Of a DNA stretch of 64,000 bases, positions 1-9,600 are shown in pieces; position 1 is the stretch's first letter; each line of letters starts with the position of its first letter. The notes beneath the pieces were generated by a model that worked only from the letters and a program-made list of their open reading frames with translations, had not been told where the DNA came from and did not search any database. This DNA is from Locusta migratoria. Its lineage: Eukaryota > Arthropoda > Insecta > Orthoptera > Acrididae. The translations under genes were made by a program, and so were the position numbers. The stretch lies in contig CM048747.1 in the NCBI GenBank assembly GCA_026315105.1, positions 281,113,654-281,177,653 of the forward strand. Reading direction: 5' to 3'.

Positions 1-1297
1 CACTACAAGAAGCAGTACAATTTTACTTACGGCGGCGGCGTTGTGCGCTGATGTTGGCAACGGCCGTTGATGCTTTTTCAAAAAACAGTCACGTAGAATA
101 AGGGAATAATTCTTTATGTTCACGATGAAATAAATAATTTATGCTGTTCTGGTCAGTAAATTAATCATCCTGTTAAAGCGAATAGTTCGTTGCCAACGAT
201 AGCAAACTAAACCGCTACCACTGCAAGTAAAGTTTAGCCCAGTTAGGACCTAGCTTTGCAATGTCGTGAAAAGAAACGAAGTTTATCTTTTTATGGGTAT
301 AACCACTAAATTGTATATAGAGTAGAAATATCTATGGAGTGAGCATTGGCTTATATGCATCTTCTCAACGTTAAGCTGGCATCACCAAGTGATATTGTGG
401 CAAATTCACTTTTTCCACACATTTATTTGCTCTTACGATTGGTTTTTACCACATTGGCTGCAAAGAAGCCCCACCTCCTTTTACCACAGCAACCACGTAA
501 TATGAAATAATATCTAAATAAATGTGTGACAGAAGCAACAGAAAAGTTCAGGAAGCGTCTCTAAAAGGGCCATTTACACATATCGTCTTAACCAAACAAG
601 AAGGGACCAAGATAAAGTCATCGATTAGTAGCTTTTTCCCATTATCATGTGGTATTTCCACCTTAATGTTGAGTACAGAAAATCTGTTCTGCACATCTGA
701 ATGCTCACTCCAGAGATATTTCTGCTCTGTATCTGTCACTAGAGATAATACACACAAACGAGCGAGAGAGTTATCAGAAACGTCTCTGATTTCATAATTG
801 TTTTGTACAATATTGTGATTAAAATTTGCAATTACTTACTTTTGGTCTGGAGTACATTAAGATAGAGAAAAACATTTTCTTTTGCAGAGACAATTGTACT
901 TAGAGTTATAATCCGACTTCTGAATATATTGTTCTATTACACAAGATCGATTTCAACTTCGTGCTTTACGAAGTAATCACTGCAGGACGTGAGGACATGT
1001 ATTAGCTGAAAGAGTGGCCGATGCTGCTAACACAGTCAAGACAATTCACTGAAAATACTACTATATTTAATGGAAAATTCTATACAGACGATCAGCTCAC
1101 GCCATTTCTTCAACGATTACCCAGACTTACTTTATCGCATATTGACACCATCATGACGTCTTATTTAAACAGACATGAACTGCTCTCTTGACTGAATTAC
1201 CAGACTTTCAGTATTCGTCGACTTTTCGATAATATGGAGCACTGCATACAGAATAACTACATTGTCCCCAGTGCAACATTATAATACTTCAGCATAT
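1..1297. other. AT-rich DNA without recognisable gene
   Basis: I see no coding signature or repeat family I recognise here. A 91-codon open frame at 522-797 has no recognisable domain, and an antisense frame overlaps it, so chance is the simplest explanation. Confidence 0.5.
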
Positions 1298-1308
1298 ACT
1301 TACTGTGA

Positions 1309-1452
1309 TACGGTCGGGGGTTCGAATCCCCCCTCGGGCATGGATGTTTGTGACGTCTTTAGTATAAGGTAGTTAATAAGTAGTTTGTAAGTTTAGGGAC
1401 TGATGACCCCGTAGTTAAGTCCCATAAGCTTAACAAACATTTGAACATTTGA
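1309..1452 (+). mobile_element. tRNA-headed SINE, 5'-truncated
   Basis: The copy keeps the B-box region (gggggttcgaatcccccc), the cggg-catgga junction and the common SINE tail (gggactgatgaccccgtag and a final aacatttgaac). It lacks the first part of the tRNA-like head. It is bounded by an 11-bp direct repeat, acttactgtga, at 1298-1308 and 1453-1463, the target-site duplication (TSD) of target-primed reverse transcription. Such elements are mobilised in trans by LINE enzymes. Confidence 0.9.
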
Positions 1453-1463
1453 ACTTACTGTGA

Positions 1464-2297
1464 GAGATAAAGAGTTTAGTACTACACCATAGAACCAATA
1501 CATGGCGCTGTTATTATTATTACTATTTCTCATCTCAACGATAGAAGTGTTTTCAGAAGTTTGTGCCAGACAGACAATAACACTCCTCAGTCTTAACTTT
1601 ATAAACACAAACTAACAATGAATTTACATCGTTCCGGAGTACGGACTTAATGTCACTTTTTGTATGAAAAACTTTATGAACATTCATCGTTTTCGACAAT
1701 GACTTCTACTTAAATTTGACATCTTCTCTAGGAGAACTGAGTATATTGACAGAGCGATCCAACAAGGATTCTGTTTTGCTGACCTAGGTCCGGAACCCTA
1801 AAAACCATGATATACACAGCTCCCTCTTTAACAACCGTTGCAAAGCACGGGCATATAAGCTAGTTTATATATAATTTTGATATAGTCTCTAGAGATGTTG
1901 GTAGATAGCTAATTAGATAAAAAATTATGACATAGTGTTGAATAGGTGGTTCCATGAACACTAACTAAAATAACCGACTTGGTTTCCCATAAGATCTCAC
2001 GACTTTTTATGGTGGAAGGAATTCGTCGCGAGACTTGCATTTTTGTAGATTTTATGTTTTTTGATGTGATTTACAACGTACTAGTAAACCCGGCAATGCT
2101 TCGCAGGAGCTAATGTGTATGGGATATATACCCTAATGTTTTCTCTTCCTCTCCCTACGTTTATACCTTCCTTTGTCCATCTGTTACTCTCCTTATCTTC
2201 AAAACACTGCCTCTTATTCCACACCAAATCCCTCTCCTATCCCCTCCTCTCTGCGTCTGTATCATCCCCCCTTTGTAAATCCAATTCATTCCCTCAG
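1464..2297. other. Unassigned intergenic DNA
   Basis: AT-rich sequence without a recognised element. From about 2120 it becomes a pyrimidine-rich C/T tract on the + strand. The open frame at 2115-2333 in it is low-complexity and runs into the next SINE. Confidence 0.45.
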
Positions 2298-2310
2298 TCT
2301 CTATCTCCTC

Positions 2311-2505
2311 GCCGGCCGCGGTGGCCGAGGTGACTAAGGCGCTCCAGTCACGGTCAGCACGGCCACTACGGTCGGGGGTTCGAATCCCCCCTTGGGCATG
2401 GATATTTGTGCCGTCCTAGTTCGTAAGTAGTTCATAATTAGTTTGTAAGTTTAGGGACTGATGACCCCGTAGTTAAGTCCCATAAGCTTAACGAACATTT
2501 GAACA
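2311..2505 (+). mobile_element. tRNA-headed SINE, full length
   Basis: Full copy. The tRNA-like head starts gccggccgcggtggccgag (A-box region), followed by a B box ggttcgaatcc and the standard 3' tail ending aacatttgaaca. The 13-bp TSD tctctatctcctc is at 2298-2310 and 2506-2518. The target is the pyrimidine-rich tract. Confidence 0.93.
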
Positions 2506-2518
2506 TCTCTATCTCCTC

Positions 2519-3560
2519 CTCCCCTCGCCTCTCTGGTGTCATTTCCTGTCATTGCAATCGGGGCCCTGATTGGGAATAGAAGTCAAAATGGATGGGTAAA
2601 TCAAATGGAAACGGATTATTAGAGAGAACTTTCAAGTTGCGCTCTTTGTGAGGTTAGTAGCTTTAATGGCCGTACTTTTAATCGTTTTGTTGTACGAACT
2701 GGCATGATTATAAATTTAGGCATCAAAACAACTTTCCTGTTTTATGTTAAAAATGCCTGGGAAAAGGAAAACAATAGCGCATATTTTTACAGCACAGCTT
2801 AGCATGTTTTTCTCGCTGCGAGGAGAATAGAAATGCATTTTATAAAATGTTAATATCTCGTTGAGAGATTTTGAACTGAAAAGTAAATATTGTAGCATGA
2901 TCTTACCTGCAAGCCCTGTGTACGATCTTTATCAGTCTTGTTGCCTCTACGATCACGTAGTAGGATTCCGTTGAGCGTACGCCGACCAATATTAGGACGT
3001 CGCAAAGGAGGCATAAAAAAATAAACCACGGTATGTACTTAGTTTGCTTGCAACACTCAAAAGTACCAATAACTGACATCGATTCTATCTTTGCAACGCC
3101 CCGAAGATATGATCACCAACGATAACACCATGGAGGTAATAATAGTACGGAGAGGCTTCTAAAGAAACGTTTCATGTTAAATCTGTCTGGATGCTTTAAC
3201 CTTATATGCACATGCTTGTCGCTAGCTTTAGGAAGGAACTTGTACTATAACGGTAAAGAGTCGTTTTTACGACGCGACTTCACCTGTCTGGAAACAAACT
3301 TTCAGTTTTTCTCAAATTCTGATATTTTCCGGTAAATTTTCAAAATATTTTCTTTCATACAAACCTTGTATTGAGAATTACGAACAGAACAAAGAAAAGG
3401 TTAGCCCGATCAGTGAAGCCATTCTCAAGTGATGCAGTATCATTCATTTTTATAGATTGCAGTCGCACTCTATAATGACGAGATATTTAATTACAGAATT
3501 GAGTTACGAGAAGTGGCGACCAAACGATTATTCAACTCTGTTTGTCCATCCTAGGGAAGG
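2519..3560. other. Unassigned AT-rich DNA
   Basis: No recognisable frame, repeat or RNA gene. The short minus-strand frame at 2716-2898 has no domain signature. Confidence 0.45.
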
Positions 3561-3564
3561 GGAA

Positions 3565-3880
3565 GGACGATTAATGGTTTAACGTCTCGCTGACTGTGTG
3601 TTAATTAGAGAAGGAAATGACTTTTTTTTATTTTTTTATTTTATTTTTTATTTTATTTTATTTTATTTTATTTTATTTTATTTTATTTTATTTTATTTTA
3701 TTTTATTTTATTTTTTGTAAGGCCGTGCCCTTTTAAAGAAATTATCTCGGCATTTGCCTGGAGTAATTTTCGGAAAGGACGGAAAATCAAAATGTGGATG
3801 GTGGGAGATGGATTTCATCCACCGCCCTCCACAATGCGAGTCCACAGGGTTGCCACTACGCCCCCTCGCTCAATCTCTGG
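3565..3880 (-). mobile_element. Second SINE family, degenerate, holding an ATTTT microsatellite
   Basis: Read on the minus strand this matches a widespread arthropod tRNA-derived SINE layout: a tRNA-like head near 3830-3880, a middle with ttactccaggcaaatgcc and a stretch resembling tttaaaagggcacggcc, and an end with a gacgttaaaccattaat-like block near 3575. An ATTTT-unit microsatellite interrupts it. Assignment is from memory of the family; no clear TSD was seen. Confidence 0.65.
3626..3716. repeat. (ATTTT)n microsatellite
   Basis: About 90 bp of near-perfect ATTTT repeats with a few longer T runs at the left edge. It lies inside the degenerate minus-strand SINE and probably expanded after insertion. 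Confidence 0.95.
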
Positions 3881-4039
3881 TAAAGATATGCTGAGGGACC
3901 TCCTGTACAGTTAAAGAAAGTGGAACACATTCAGCCCTCAAGTTATGGAAGCTTTACATCGCTACTTCACTGTCGTATTAAGACCTCGCCCCGCTCACCA
4001 TTCTGAGTACGGAAAATAGTACGTAACATTTTTATGCTG

Positions 4040-4300
4040 GTCAGGGGGCCTGAAGATGAAGGAATTAATTGCCGAAAATGGTAGAGAAATAATACTTCAA
4101 AACGTAACGGCTCAAGGTGTTCTATTTTTAACTTCGATGACTACTCAAGTTGTGACTAGTAGGTTTAATCCGGCAGGAAACGAGAAGAGTATCATCAACC
4201 ATTCAAGTTTGTATGCGGAATCTATGAGACAGCTACGTAACATCAGTGTTTCAGTGGAATATCATCTACACAATTCCGAAAGTAAAAAGGGCGGATAAAT
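4040..4300 (+). mobile_element. Possible PLE 3'-end fragment with hammerhead-like core
   Basis: At 4050-4085 a CTGAAGA core is followed by a possible GG...CC helix and then GAAA, resembling the terminal motif of Penelope-like elements. The downstream 80-codon frame (4056-4298) overlaps it and has no domain, so it is probably not a gene. Stem I and a good NUH cleavage triplet are not evident, so this is a weak, decayed call. Confidence 0.35.
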
Positions 4301-4853
4301 CTTAGAACTCCCGCACAGGAGATTAACAGGCAATGCATGGAAAATGATGAAAATGATATACAGAAGAATGGAAAAGGAAATTGAGAGTTTTTTTCTATGA
4401 CGGTCCGGTTATTCTTAGAAACGACGTCCTAACATTGTGATTCATAATGGAAGCAAGACCGTGAAAAATCTGCACACTTTGTCGGCTTGAAACAAAGAGT
4501 TGCAACATATTCGAAATTCTGAGACAGAAGTATTTTATAGCAAAAGACAAGAATCCATAGGGAATAGTAAGCCTGTGAGACCGAAACCCTTAGATTTAAG
4601 AGGTTGTACCACGGGGATGTAATATTTAGGCACTACTTCAGATGTCGGATATGAAAGAAAGGTTTGAGAGTGAGATAAAAATTTAGGGGAAAGAATAGCA
4701 ATTATTATATTTCGTGATGACATTGTTGTCCGCAGTGAAAGTGAAGAATAACTATAGTATCTTATAATTACGTAGGCTTCCGCGGCCAGAGTCAGATGAC
4801 ATAAAAGTTTTCTGGGTATGGTACCGCGTCATGATGTAAGGCTATTACTTAAA

Positions 4854-4901
4854 TAACCAACGTTTCGGCCAACGTTACAGTGGCCTTCATCTGGGTAACT
4901 G
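4854..4901 (-). ncRNA. Hammerhead-like ribozyme motif, left PLE arm
   Basis: Mirror image of the right-arm motif. On the minus strand: stem I strand AGTTACC, core CAGATGA, stem II GGCCA/TGGCC, GAAA, then CGTT and the stem I partner GGTTATT. The core has A where the hammerhead consensus has U4, so activity is uncertain. PLEs are known to carry hammerhead motifs near their terminal repeats. Confidence 0.6.
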
Positions 4902-5203
4902 GTGTGAGCTGGTTGTTACTACACTTTATATTACTTTCATTTAGACATTACGTCATAATTTTTTAAAATAAGCGATGTTATTGGTGAATGTATTGCGGAA
5001 GAGTGGAACTTTATTTTTGATAGGATGCTGAGGTGGAAGGGGTGGGGGTTAGCCGTTGCCTATTGCTTCTTGCATAGCGAGACATGGTTGGTGTTCATCG
5101 GCGAATGGGGTGAGGGCTTCCGTTTCTCTCCTGCTGGCCGTGGGCCGCGCGGCGGCAGTAGCTTACTGGTGACGCTCGCGTGTTGTGATGTCAGTGCGGC
5201 CTA

Positions 5204-6475
5204 TTACGCTGTGATGGCCGGTAGCCAAGAGGGGGCAAGTCTGAGTCCATCTTCTCTATTCATGTTATTGGGGTGTTTAACAATTTCGATGGCTTCCCTT
5301 ATCTTACGTTTGACCATCCCTGGTTGCTTGGCGAGTATTCTGGCATCGTTAAATTTTATCTTCCTGCTGCAATCTTGCTGGTGTTCGGCTACTGCAGATT
5401 TATTGTGTTGGCCTAATCGAATGTAGCGTTCATGTTCCCGTATGCGTGTTGCCACTGCCCTCCCTGTCTCACCTATGTACACTTCCCCACACTCGCATTC
5501 CACCTTGTATACTCCTGATGCATGTAGTGCGTCTATGTTGTCCTTTGTGGAACCAAGAGCATCCTTGACCTTGCGACTGCTGTAGAAGAAAGGCTGGATT
5601 CCTACCCGGCGAAGATGTTTGGCAATGCGATCTGTGACGTTTTTTACATAAGGTAAGCGTGCTGCTGGCTGCTTTTTGTTGACTTCCTGCCTACTGATGT
5701 TTCTTTTATTTGTGTCCATGGCGGTGTGGATCACTCTATGCTTGTAGCCATTTGCCAGAAATGTTGTTTCTAGTTTGTTGAGCTCAGCTGTTTTGATGTC
5801 TTCTTCACTTAGTCGTTGCGCGCGAATCGTCAGTGAGCGGATAACAGAGTTCTTCTGTGCTGGATGGTGGTTTGATTGAGCGTGCAAATACCTGTCGGTA
5901 TGTGTAGGCTTCCGATATACCCTGTGCCCAAGTGTGCCTTGCCTAGTTCTATAAATTTCCACATCTAGGAATGGAATAGCGCCATCCTTTTCGATCTCTA
6001 ATGTAAATTGGATCTTCTTGTGCAATTTGTTTAGATGTTCATGAAACTTGAGTAGTTCCATCTCACCGTGGGGCCATATTGCGAAAGTATCGTCCACGTA
6101 TCTAAACCAGCATCTTGGGCGTAAAGGGGCGGAACAAAGTGCTGTTGCTTCGAAGGCCTCCATGAAAATGTCGGCTGCCAACGGGGATAAGGGAGACCCC
6201 ATTGCTACGCCGTCTGTTTGCTCGTAGAATCTTTCTTGCCACTTGAAGTAGGTCGAAGATAAACACAACTGAACCAGGTCGCATATATCTGGCGGAATAT
6301 GTTCTTGTAGGATGCGAACAGTTTCGTCTACTGGAACATTGGTGAATAATGACTTTATGTCGAAGCTGACCATGATGTCCGTGGGTAAAATTGTTGCTTC
6401 CTTAATGCGTTCTATAAAGTGTGTCGAGTTCTTGACGTACGAGTCAGTTTTCCCAACTAGAGGTCTTGGCCCCAC
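5204..6475 (-). CDS. Penelope-like RT/GIY-YIG polyprotein, 5'-truncated
   Basis: Open frame of 423 residues covering the C-terminal half of a PLE protein. It shows the palm block GVAMGSPLSPL (residues 89-99), the catalytic YVDD (126-129), a linker, and a C-terminal GIY-YIG endonuclease with GVY (321-323) and YIG (333-335). PLE proteins usually begin several hundred residues earlier with finger motifs, so the frame starts inside the RT domain and the first Met is not a true start. The RT would copy element RNA at a nick made by the endonuclease. There are no internal stops, but the missing N terminus makes it non-autonomous. Confidence 0.9.
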   Translation of the reverse strand: MGPRPLVGKTDSYVKNSTHFIERIKEATILPTDIMVSFDIKSLFTNVPVDETVRILQEHIPPDICDLVQLCLSSTYFKWQERFYEQTDGVAMGSPLSPLAADIFMEAFEATALCSAPLRPRCWFRYVDDTFAIWPHGEMELLKFHEHLNKLHKKIQFTLEIEKDGAIPFLDVEIYRTRQGTLGHRVYRKPTHTDRYLHAQSNHHPAQKNSVIRSLTIRAQRLSEEDIKTAELNKLETTFLANGYKHRVIHTAMDTNKRNISRQEVNKKQPAARLPYVKNVTDRIAKHLRRVGIQPFFYSSRKVKDALGSTKDNIDALHASGVYKVECECGEVYIGETGRAVATRIREHERYIRLGQHNKSAVAEHQQDCSRKIKFNDARILAKQPGMVKRKIREAIEIVKHPNNMNREDGLRLAPSWLPAITA

Positions 6476-6481
6476 GGTGAG

Positions 6482-7339
6482 ATGGAACTACACAAGTTTC
6501 ATGAACATCTAAACAAATTGCACAAGAAGATCCAATTTACATTAGAGATCGAAAAGGATGGCGCTATTCCATTCCTAGATGTGGAAATTTATAGAACTAG
6601 GCAAGGCACACTTGGGCACAGGGTATATCGGAAGCCTACACATACCGACAGGTATTTGCACGCTCAATCAAACCACCATCCAGCACAGAAGAACTCTGTT
6701 ATCCGCTCACTGACGATTCGCGCGCAACGACTAAGTGAAGAAGACATCAAAACAGCTGAGCTCAACAAACTAGAAACAACATTTCTGGCAAATGGCTACA
6801 AGCATAGAGTGATCCACACCGCCATGGACACAAATAAAAGAAACATCAGTAGGCAGGAAGTCAACAAAAAGCAGCCAGCAGCACGCTTACCTTATGTAAA
6901 AAACGTCACAGATCGCATTGCCAAACATCTTCGCCGGGTAGGAATCCAGCCTTTCTTCTACAGCAGTCGCAAGGTCAAGGATGCTCTTGGTTCCACAAAG
7001 GACAACATAGACGCACTACATGCATCAGGAGTATACAAGGTGGAATGCGAGTGTGGGGAAGTGTACATAGGTGAGACAGGGAGGGCAGTGGCAACACGCA
7101 TACGGGAACATGAACGCTACATTCGATTAGGCCAACACAATAAATCTGCAGTAGCCGAACACCAGCAAGATTGCAGCAGGAAGATAAAATTTAACGATGC
7201 CAGAATACTCGCCAAGCAACCAGGGATGGTCAAACGTAAGATAAGGGAAGCCATCGAAATTGTTAAACACCCCAATAACATGAATAGAGAAGATGGACTC
7301 AGACTTGCCCCCTCTTGGCTACCGGCCATCACAGCGTAA
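6482..7339 (+). CDS. Second Penelope copy: linker plus GIY-YIG endonuclease
   Basis: Frame of 285 residues, identical to the C-terminal part of the opposite-strand copy except for one residue near the start (LL against LH). It lacks the catalytic YVDD because the copy begins just downstream of it. The GIY-YIG domain is complete by eye: GVYKVECECGEVYIGETGR near residues 183-201. It is likely non-functional alone and is the right arm of the palindrome. Confidence 0.88.
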   Translation: MELHKFHEHLNKLHKKIQFTLEIEKDGAIPFLDVEIYRTRQGTLGHRVYRKPTHTDRYLHAQSNHHPAQKNSVIRSLTIRAQRLSEEDIKTAELNKLETTFLANGYKHRVIHTAMDTNKRNISRQEVNKKQPAARLPYVKNVTDRIAKHLRRVGIQPFFYSSRKVKDALGSTKDNIDALHASGVYKVECECGEVYIGETGRAVATRIREHERYIRLGQHNKSAVAEHQQDCSRKIKFNDARILAKQPGMVKRKIREAIEIVKHPNNMNREDGLRLAPSWLPAITA

Positions 7340-7642
7340 TAGGCCGCACTGACATCACAACACGCGAGCGTCACCAGTAAGCTACTGCCGCCGCGCGGCC
7401 CACGGCCAGCAGGAGAGAAACGGAAGCCCTCACCCCATTCGCCGATGAACACCAACCATGTCTCGCTATGCAAGAAGCAATAGGCAACGGCTAACCCCCA
7501 CCCCTTCCACCTCAGCATCCTATCAAAAATAAAGTTCCACTCTTCCGCAATACATTCACCAATAACATCGCTTATTTTAAAAAATTATGACGTAATGTCT
7601 AAATGAAAGTAATATAAAGTGTAGTAACAACCAGCTCACACC

Positions 7643-7691
7643 AGTTACCCAGATGAAGGCCACTGTAACGTTGGCCGAAACGTTGGTTATT
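7643..7691 (+). ncRNA. Hammerhead-like ribozyme motif, right PLE arm
   Basis: Stem I strand AGTTACC (7643-7649), core CAGATGA (7650-7656), stem II GGCCA (7658-7662) with TGGCC (7672-7676), GAAA (7677-7680), a self-complementary ACGT stem III region with a GUU cleavage triplet, and GGTTATT (7685-7691) closing stem I. Very short stem III is typical of PLE hammerheads, which can act as dimers. The single core change U4 to A may weaken it. Confidence 0.6.
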
Positions 7692-8295
7692 TAAGTAATA
7701 GCCTTACATCATGACGCGGTACCATACCCAGAAAACTTTTATGTCAACTATAGTATCTGTTGAATGGAATGACTATTGCAGAGTACAGAATGTGGACTGG
7801 GGGAAAACCGCTCAAATTAATGATAAGTAGCAGAAATGAAAACGGCAAAAGACTTAATGTCAAAATTGGCGATCCAGACGTAGAATAAGAATAGTAATGA
7901 CTTAGGATCAATATAACCCACGTCGCACGAACCAAGGATGACATAAAAACTACACTAAAACAGACGAAGAGGGCATTCAGAGGCAAGAGGACTCTTCTGG
8001 TAGCAAAAATTGGCCTTCATATGAGGAAGAAATATCTGAAGCAAGCTGAGACATGCCATTGGAGAAACCGGAACAACAGAGAATTAAGCATTTGAGGTGT
8101 GGTGTTACAGACGAATGTTGAAAACTACGTTGATTTATAACGAAAGAGGTTCTCCGTAGAAACGGTCAAGAAAAGAACTAGTGAAAGACATTGACAATAC
8201 GAAGGGACCAGATGATACGACATATTAAAGCACCAGGCAATGATCACTGTAGTGTTAGAGATTGGAATCACCTAGCAAATAACTGAGGACATAAT

Positions 8296-8410
8296 GTTGG
8301 ATGTGTGTATTTGTTGTTCTTATGATAAGTTAGTTAAAGTAGTTTGTAAGTTTATGGACCGATGGCCACAGCAGTTGGGTCCCATAACTTCAGAAACATT
8401 TGAAACGTTT
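8296..8410 (+). mobile_element. Degenerate SINE tail
   Basis: Matches the common SINE tail: agtagtttgtaagtttatgg, then gaccgatggccacagcagtt and a final aaacatttgaaac. The tRNA-like head is lost or unrecognisable. Confidence 0.7.
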
Positions 8411-9310
8411 TGAATCGTAGGGTTGGCGGAGGAGAGCAGTTAATGGTGGGGACTGGCCGCATCAAACCACTCATGAGAATGATGTGGAAAAAAAAGCAAC
8501 GTAGGCCTACGGGAAGATATTTGTCCATATAACTCGGAAGGAAAAGTATGGAAATAGGGATACTGTACAACGAAGAATGGTAATTCCTTTGAATAAGTAC
8601 GAACAAGGAAAACAATATCTGGAGCTGCTTAACTAGCAGTGGACCGCGAACGCTCCTTGTAATAAGGAATTAGTCATTACAAAACATCCCGTTATTGTCC
8701 ATGAACTAAGTCGTCAAAATCGTTGATCCTCTGTATTTTATAAGACGGAATGCTAAAATTCCTGAGGATTGTCAGCTATTTGACTTATCACACAATTAAA
8801 GGCCTCACTTTTTATACTGTTTCTATTATTTTGACACCAACTGCAATGTCTGGAACTAAGCGTCACTTTTATGTACATCTTTCTGTGCTTCTTTACAGTG
8901 TTCTAATGGTGTCTTCCTTGCAGTATGATTTAAGACGGTTTCACACCTCACGATTTTCTCCGTTGTGAAAAAGTCAGTGATTATTTTTTGCTTTGTTTTA
9001 GACTTACGAGCCCAAACAGTGTAAATTCGAAATCATACGACACTTCCAGTGTAAAGTAGGCAAAATTGCTATCTCTTATGAGTTTTAAGTGAGTAAAACA
9101 AATTACATATGGTGATAAAAATATCAGCAAATACAGAATACGAATAAAGCAATTACGGACAGTATGAGTATAGAAGTGAAGAATTCAGTTCTCTGGAAAA
9201 ATCCACAATGCTTATGTTTAATTTACAATAAATCGAGTTTTTCTAACAAGAAGCTTTGGAAGAACTAATTAAGGTGTCTTTGGAGTGATGCGTAAAAGCA
9301 ACAGACAGAC
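8411..9310. other. Unassigned AT-rich DNA
   Basis: Short frames at 8352-8615 (minus) and 8750-8968 (plus) show no domain, and I see no repeat family. Confidence 0.4.
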
Positions 9311-9312
9311 AG

Positions 9313-9314
<2 letters not shown>

Positions 9315-9362
<48 letters not shown>
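9315..9362. repeat. (CA)n microsatellite
   Basis: About 23 perfect CA units with no interruption, likely polymorphic. Confidence 0.98.
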
Positions 9363-9364
<2 letters not shown>

Positions 9365-9474
9365 CATCACAGATACTGCTTCTCAGATGTAAGGAGACAT
9401 ATATAACAATGATATTTCTCTCTCTTTACAGCCAGAGACTGCAGTGCTTTTCTGTAAAACATCGGGCATACTAA

Positions 9475-9600
9475 AAAGTGGGTCTTTTAAGAAGACTATT
9501 CCAGATTTCCTTCTCCGCTTCTTTCTCTCCGAGTTTCTGTTCCATCTTAAATGAGCTCACTGTTGACGGGGTGCCTAATCCTACATCCTAGCCACCATTC
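9475..9600 (+). mobile_element. Fragment of the second SINE family
   Basis: The tract agatttccttctccgc and the block gagctcactgttgacggggt, followed by a taatcct-type end, resemble the 3' part of the SINE family also seen at 3.6, 14.9 and 56.2 kb. No TSD was recognised. Confidence 0.5.

Larger units (their letters stand above)
4763..7745. mobile_element. Palindromic Penelope-like element (head-to-head dimer)
   Basis: Two copies of one PLE are joined at their truncated 5' ends, so both 3' ends face outward. The arms, 4798-6076 and 6467-7745, pair without any indel I can find (left plus right coordinate always 12543). The unpaired 390-bp loop, 6077-6466, belongs only to the left copy. A 13-bp TSD, aactatagtatct, flanks it at 4750-4762 and 7746-7758. 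The left copy has 35 extra bases (4763-4797) at its 3' end that the right copy lacks. TSD-flanked and inverted copies are known for PLEs. Near-identical arms imply a recent insertion or gene conversion between arms. Confidence 0.93.
4535..8240 (+). pseudogene. Decayed LINE reverse transcriptase, split by a PLE
   Basis: Before the break, conceptual translation gives an RG(C/V)-like block and then FRDDIVV at about 4712-4735, a degraded FADD active-site box, followed by SESEE. It resumes after 7746 with LLNGM, then text resembling the RT thumb. Further on, KRAFRGKRTLL and LHMRKKYLK resemble the RKAFLKKRNLL...LRKSFLK region of the intact LINEs at 38-39 kb. Several stops and frameshifts make it inactive. 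The break coincides exactly with the 13-bp TSD of the Penelope insertion. Clade is uncertain. Confidence 0.65.

Noticed and set aside
2311..2400. tRNA-like cloverleaf heads of the SINEs as tRNA genes
   Set aside because: All are fused to the same non-tRNA tail and flanked by TSDs, and occur more than twenty times in the window.
5025..5426. 133-codon plus-strand frame, repeated in mirror image at 7117-7518 on the minus strand
   Set aside because: It is the antisense of the GIY-YIG coding region and 3' end in each PLE arm. Identity of the two follows from the palindrome, not from a gene.
4798..7745. Palindrome as an assembly artefact
   Set aside because: A direct TSD, a unique loop, a different 3' end in each arm and a target LINE frame that continues beyond it all favour a real insertion.
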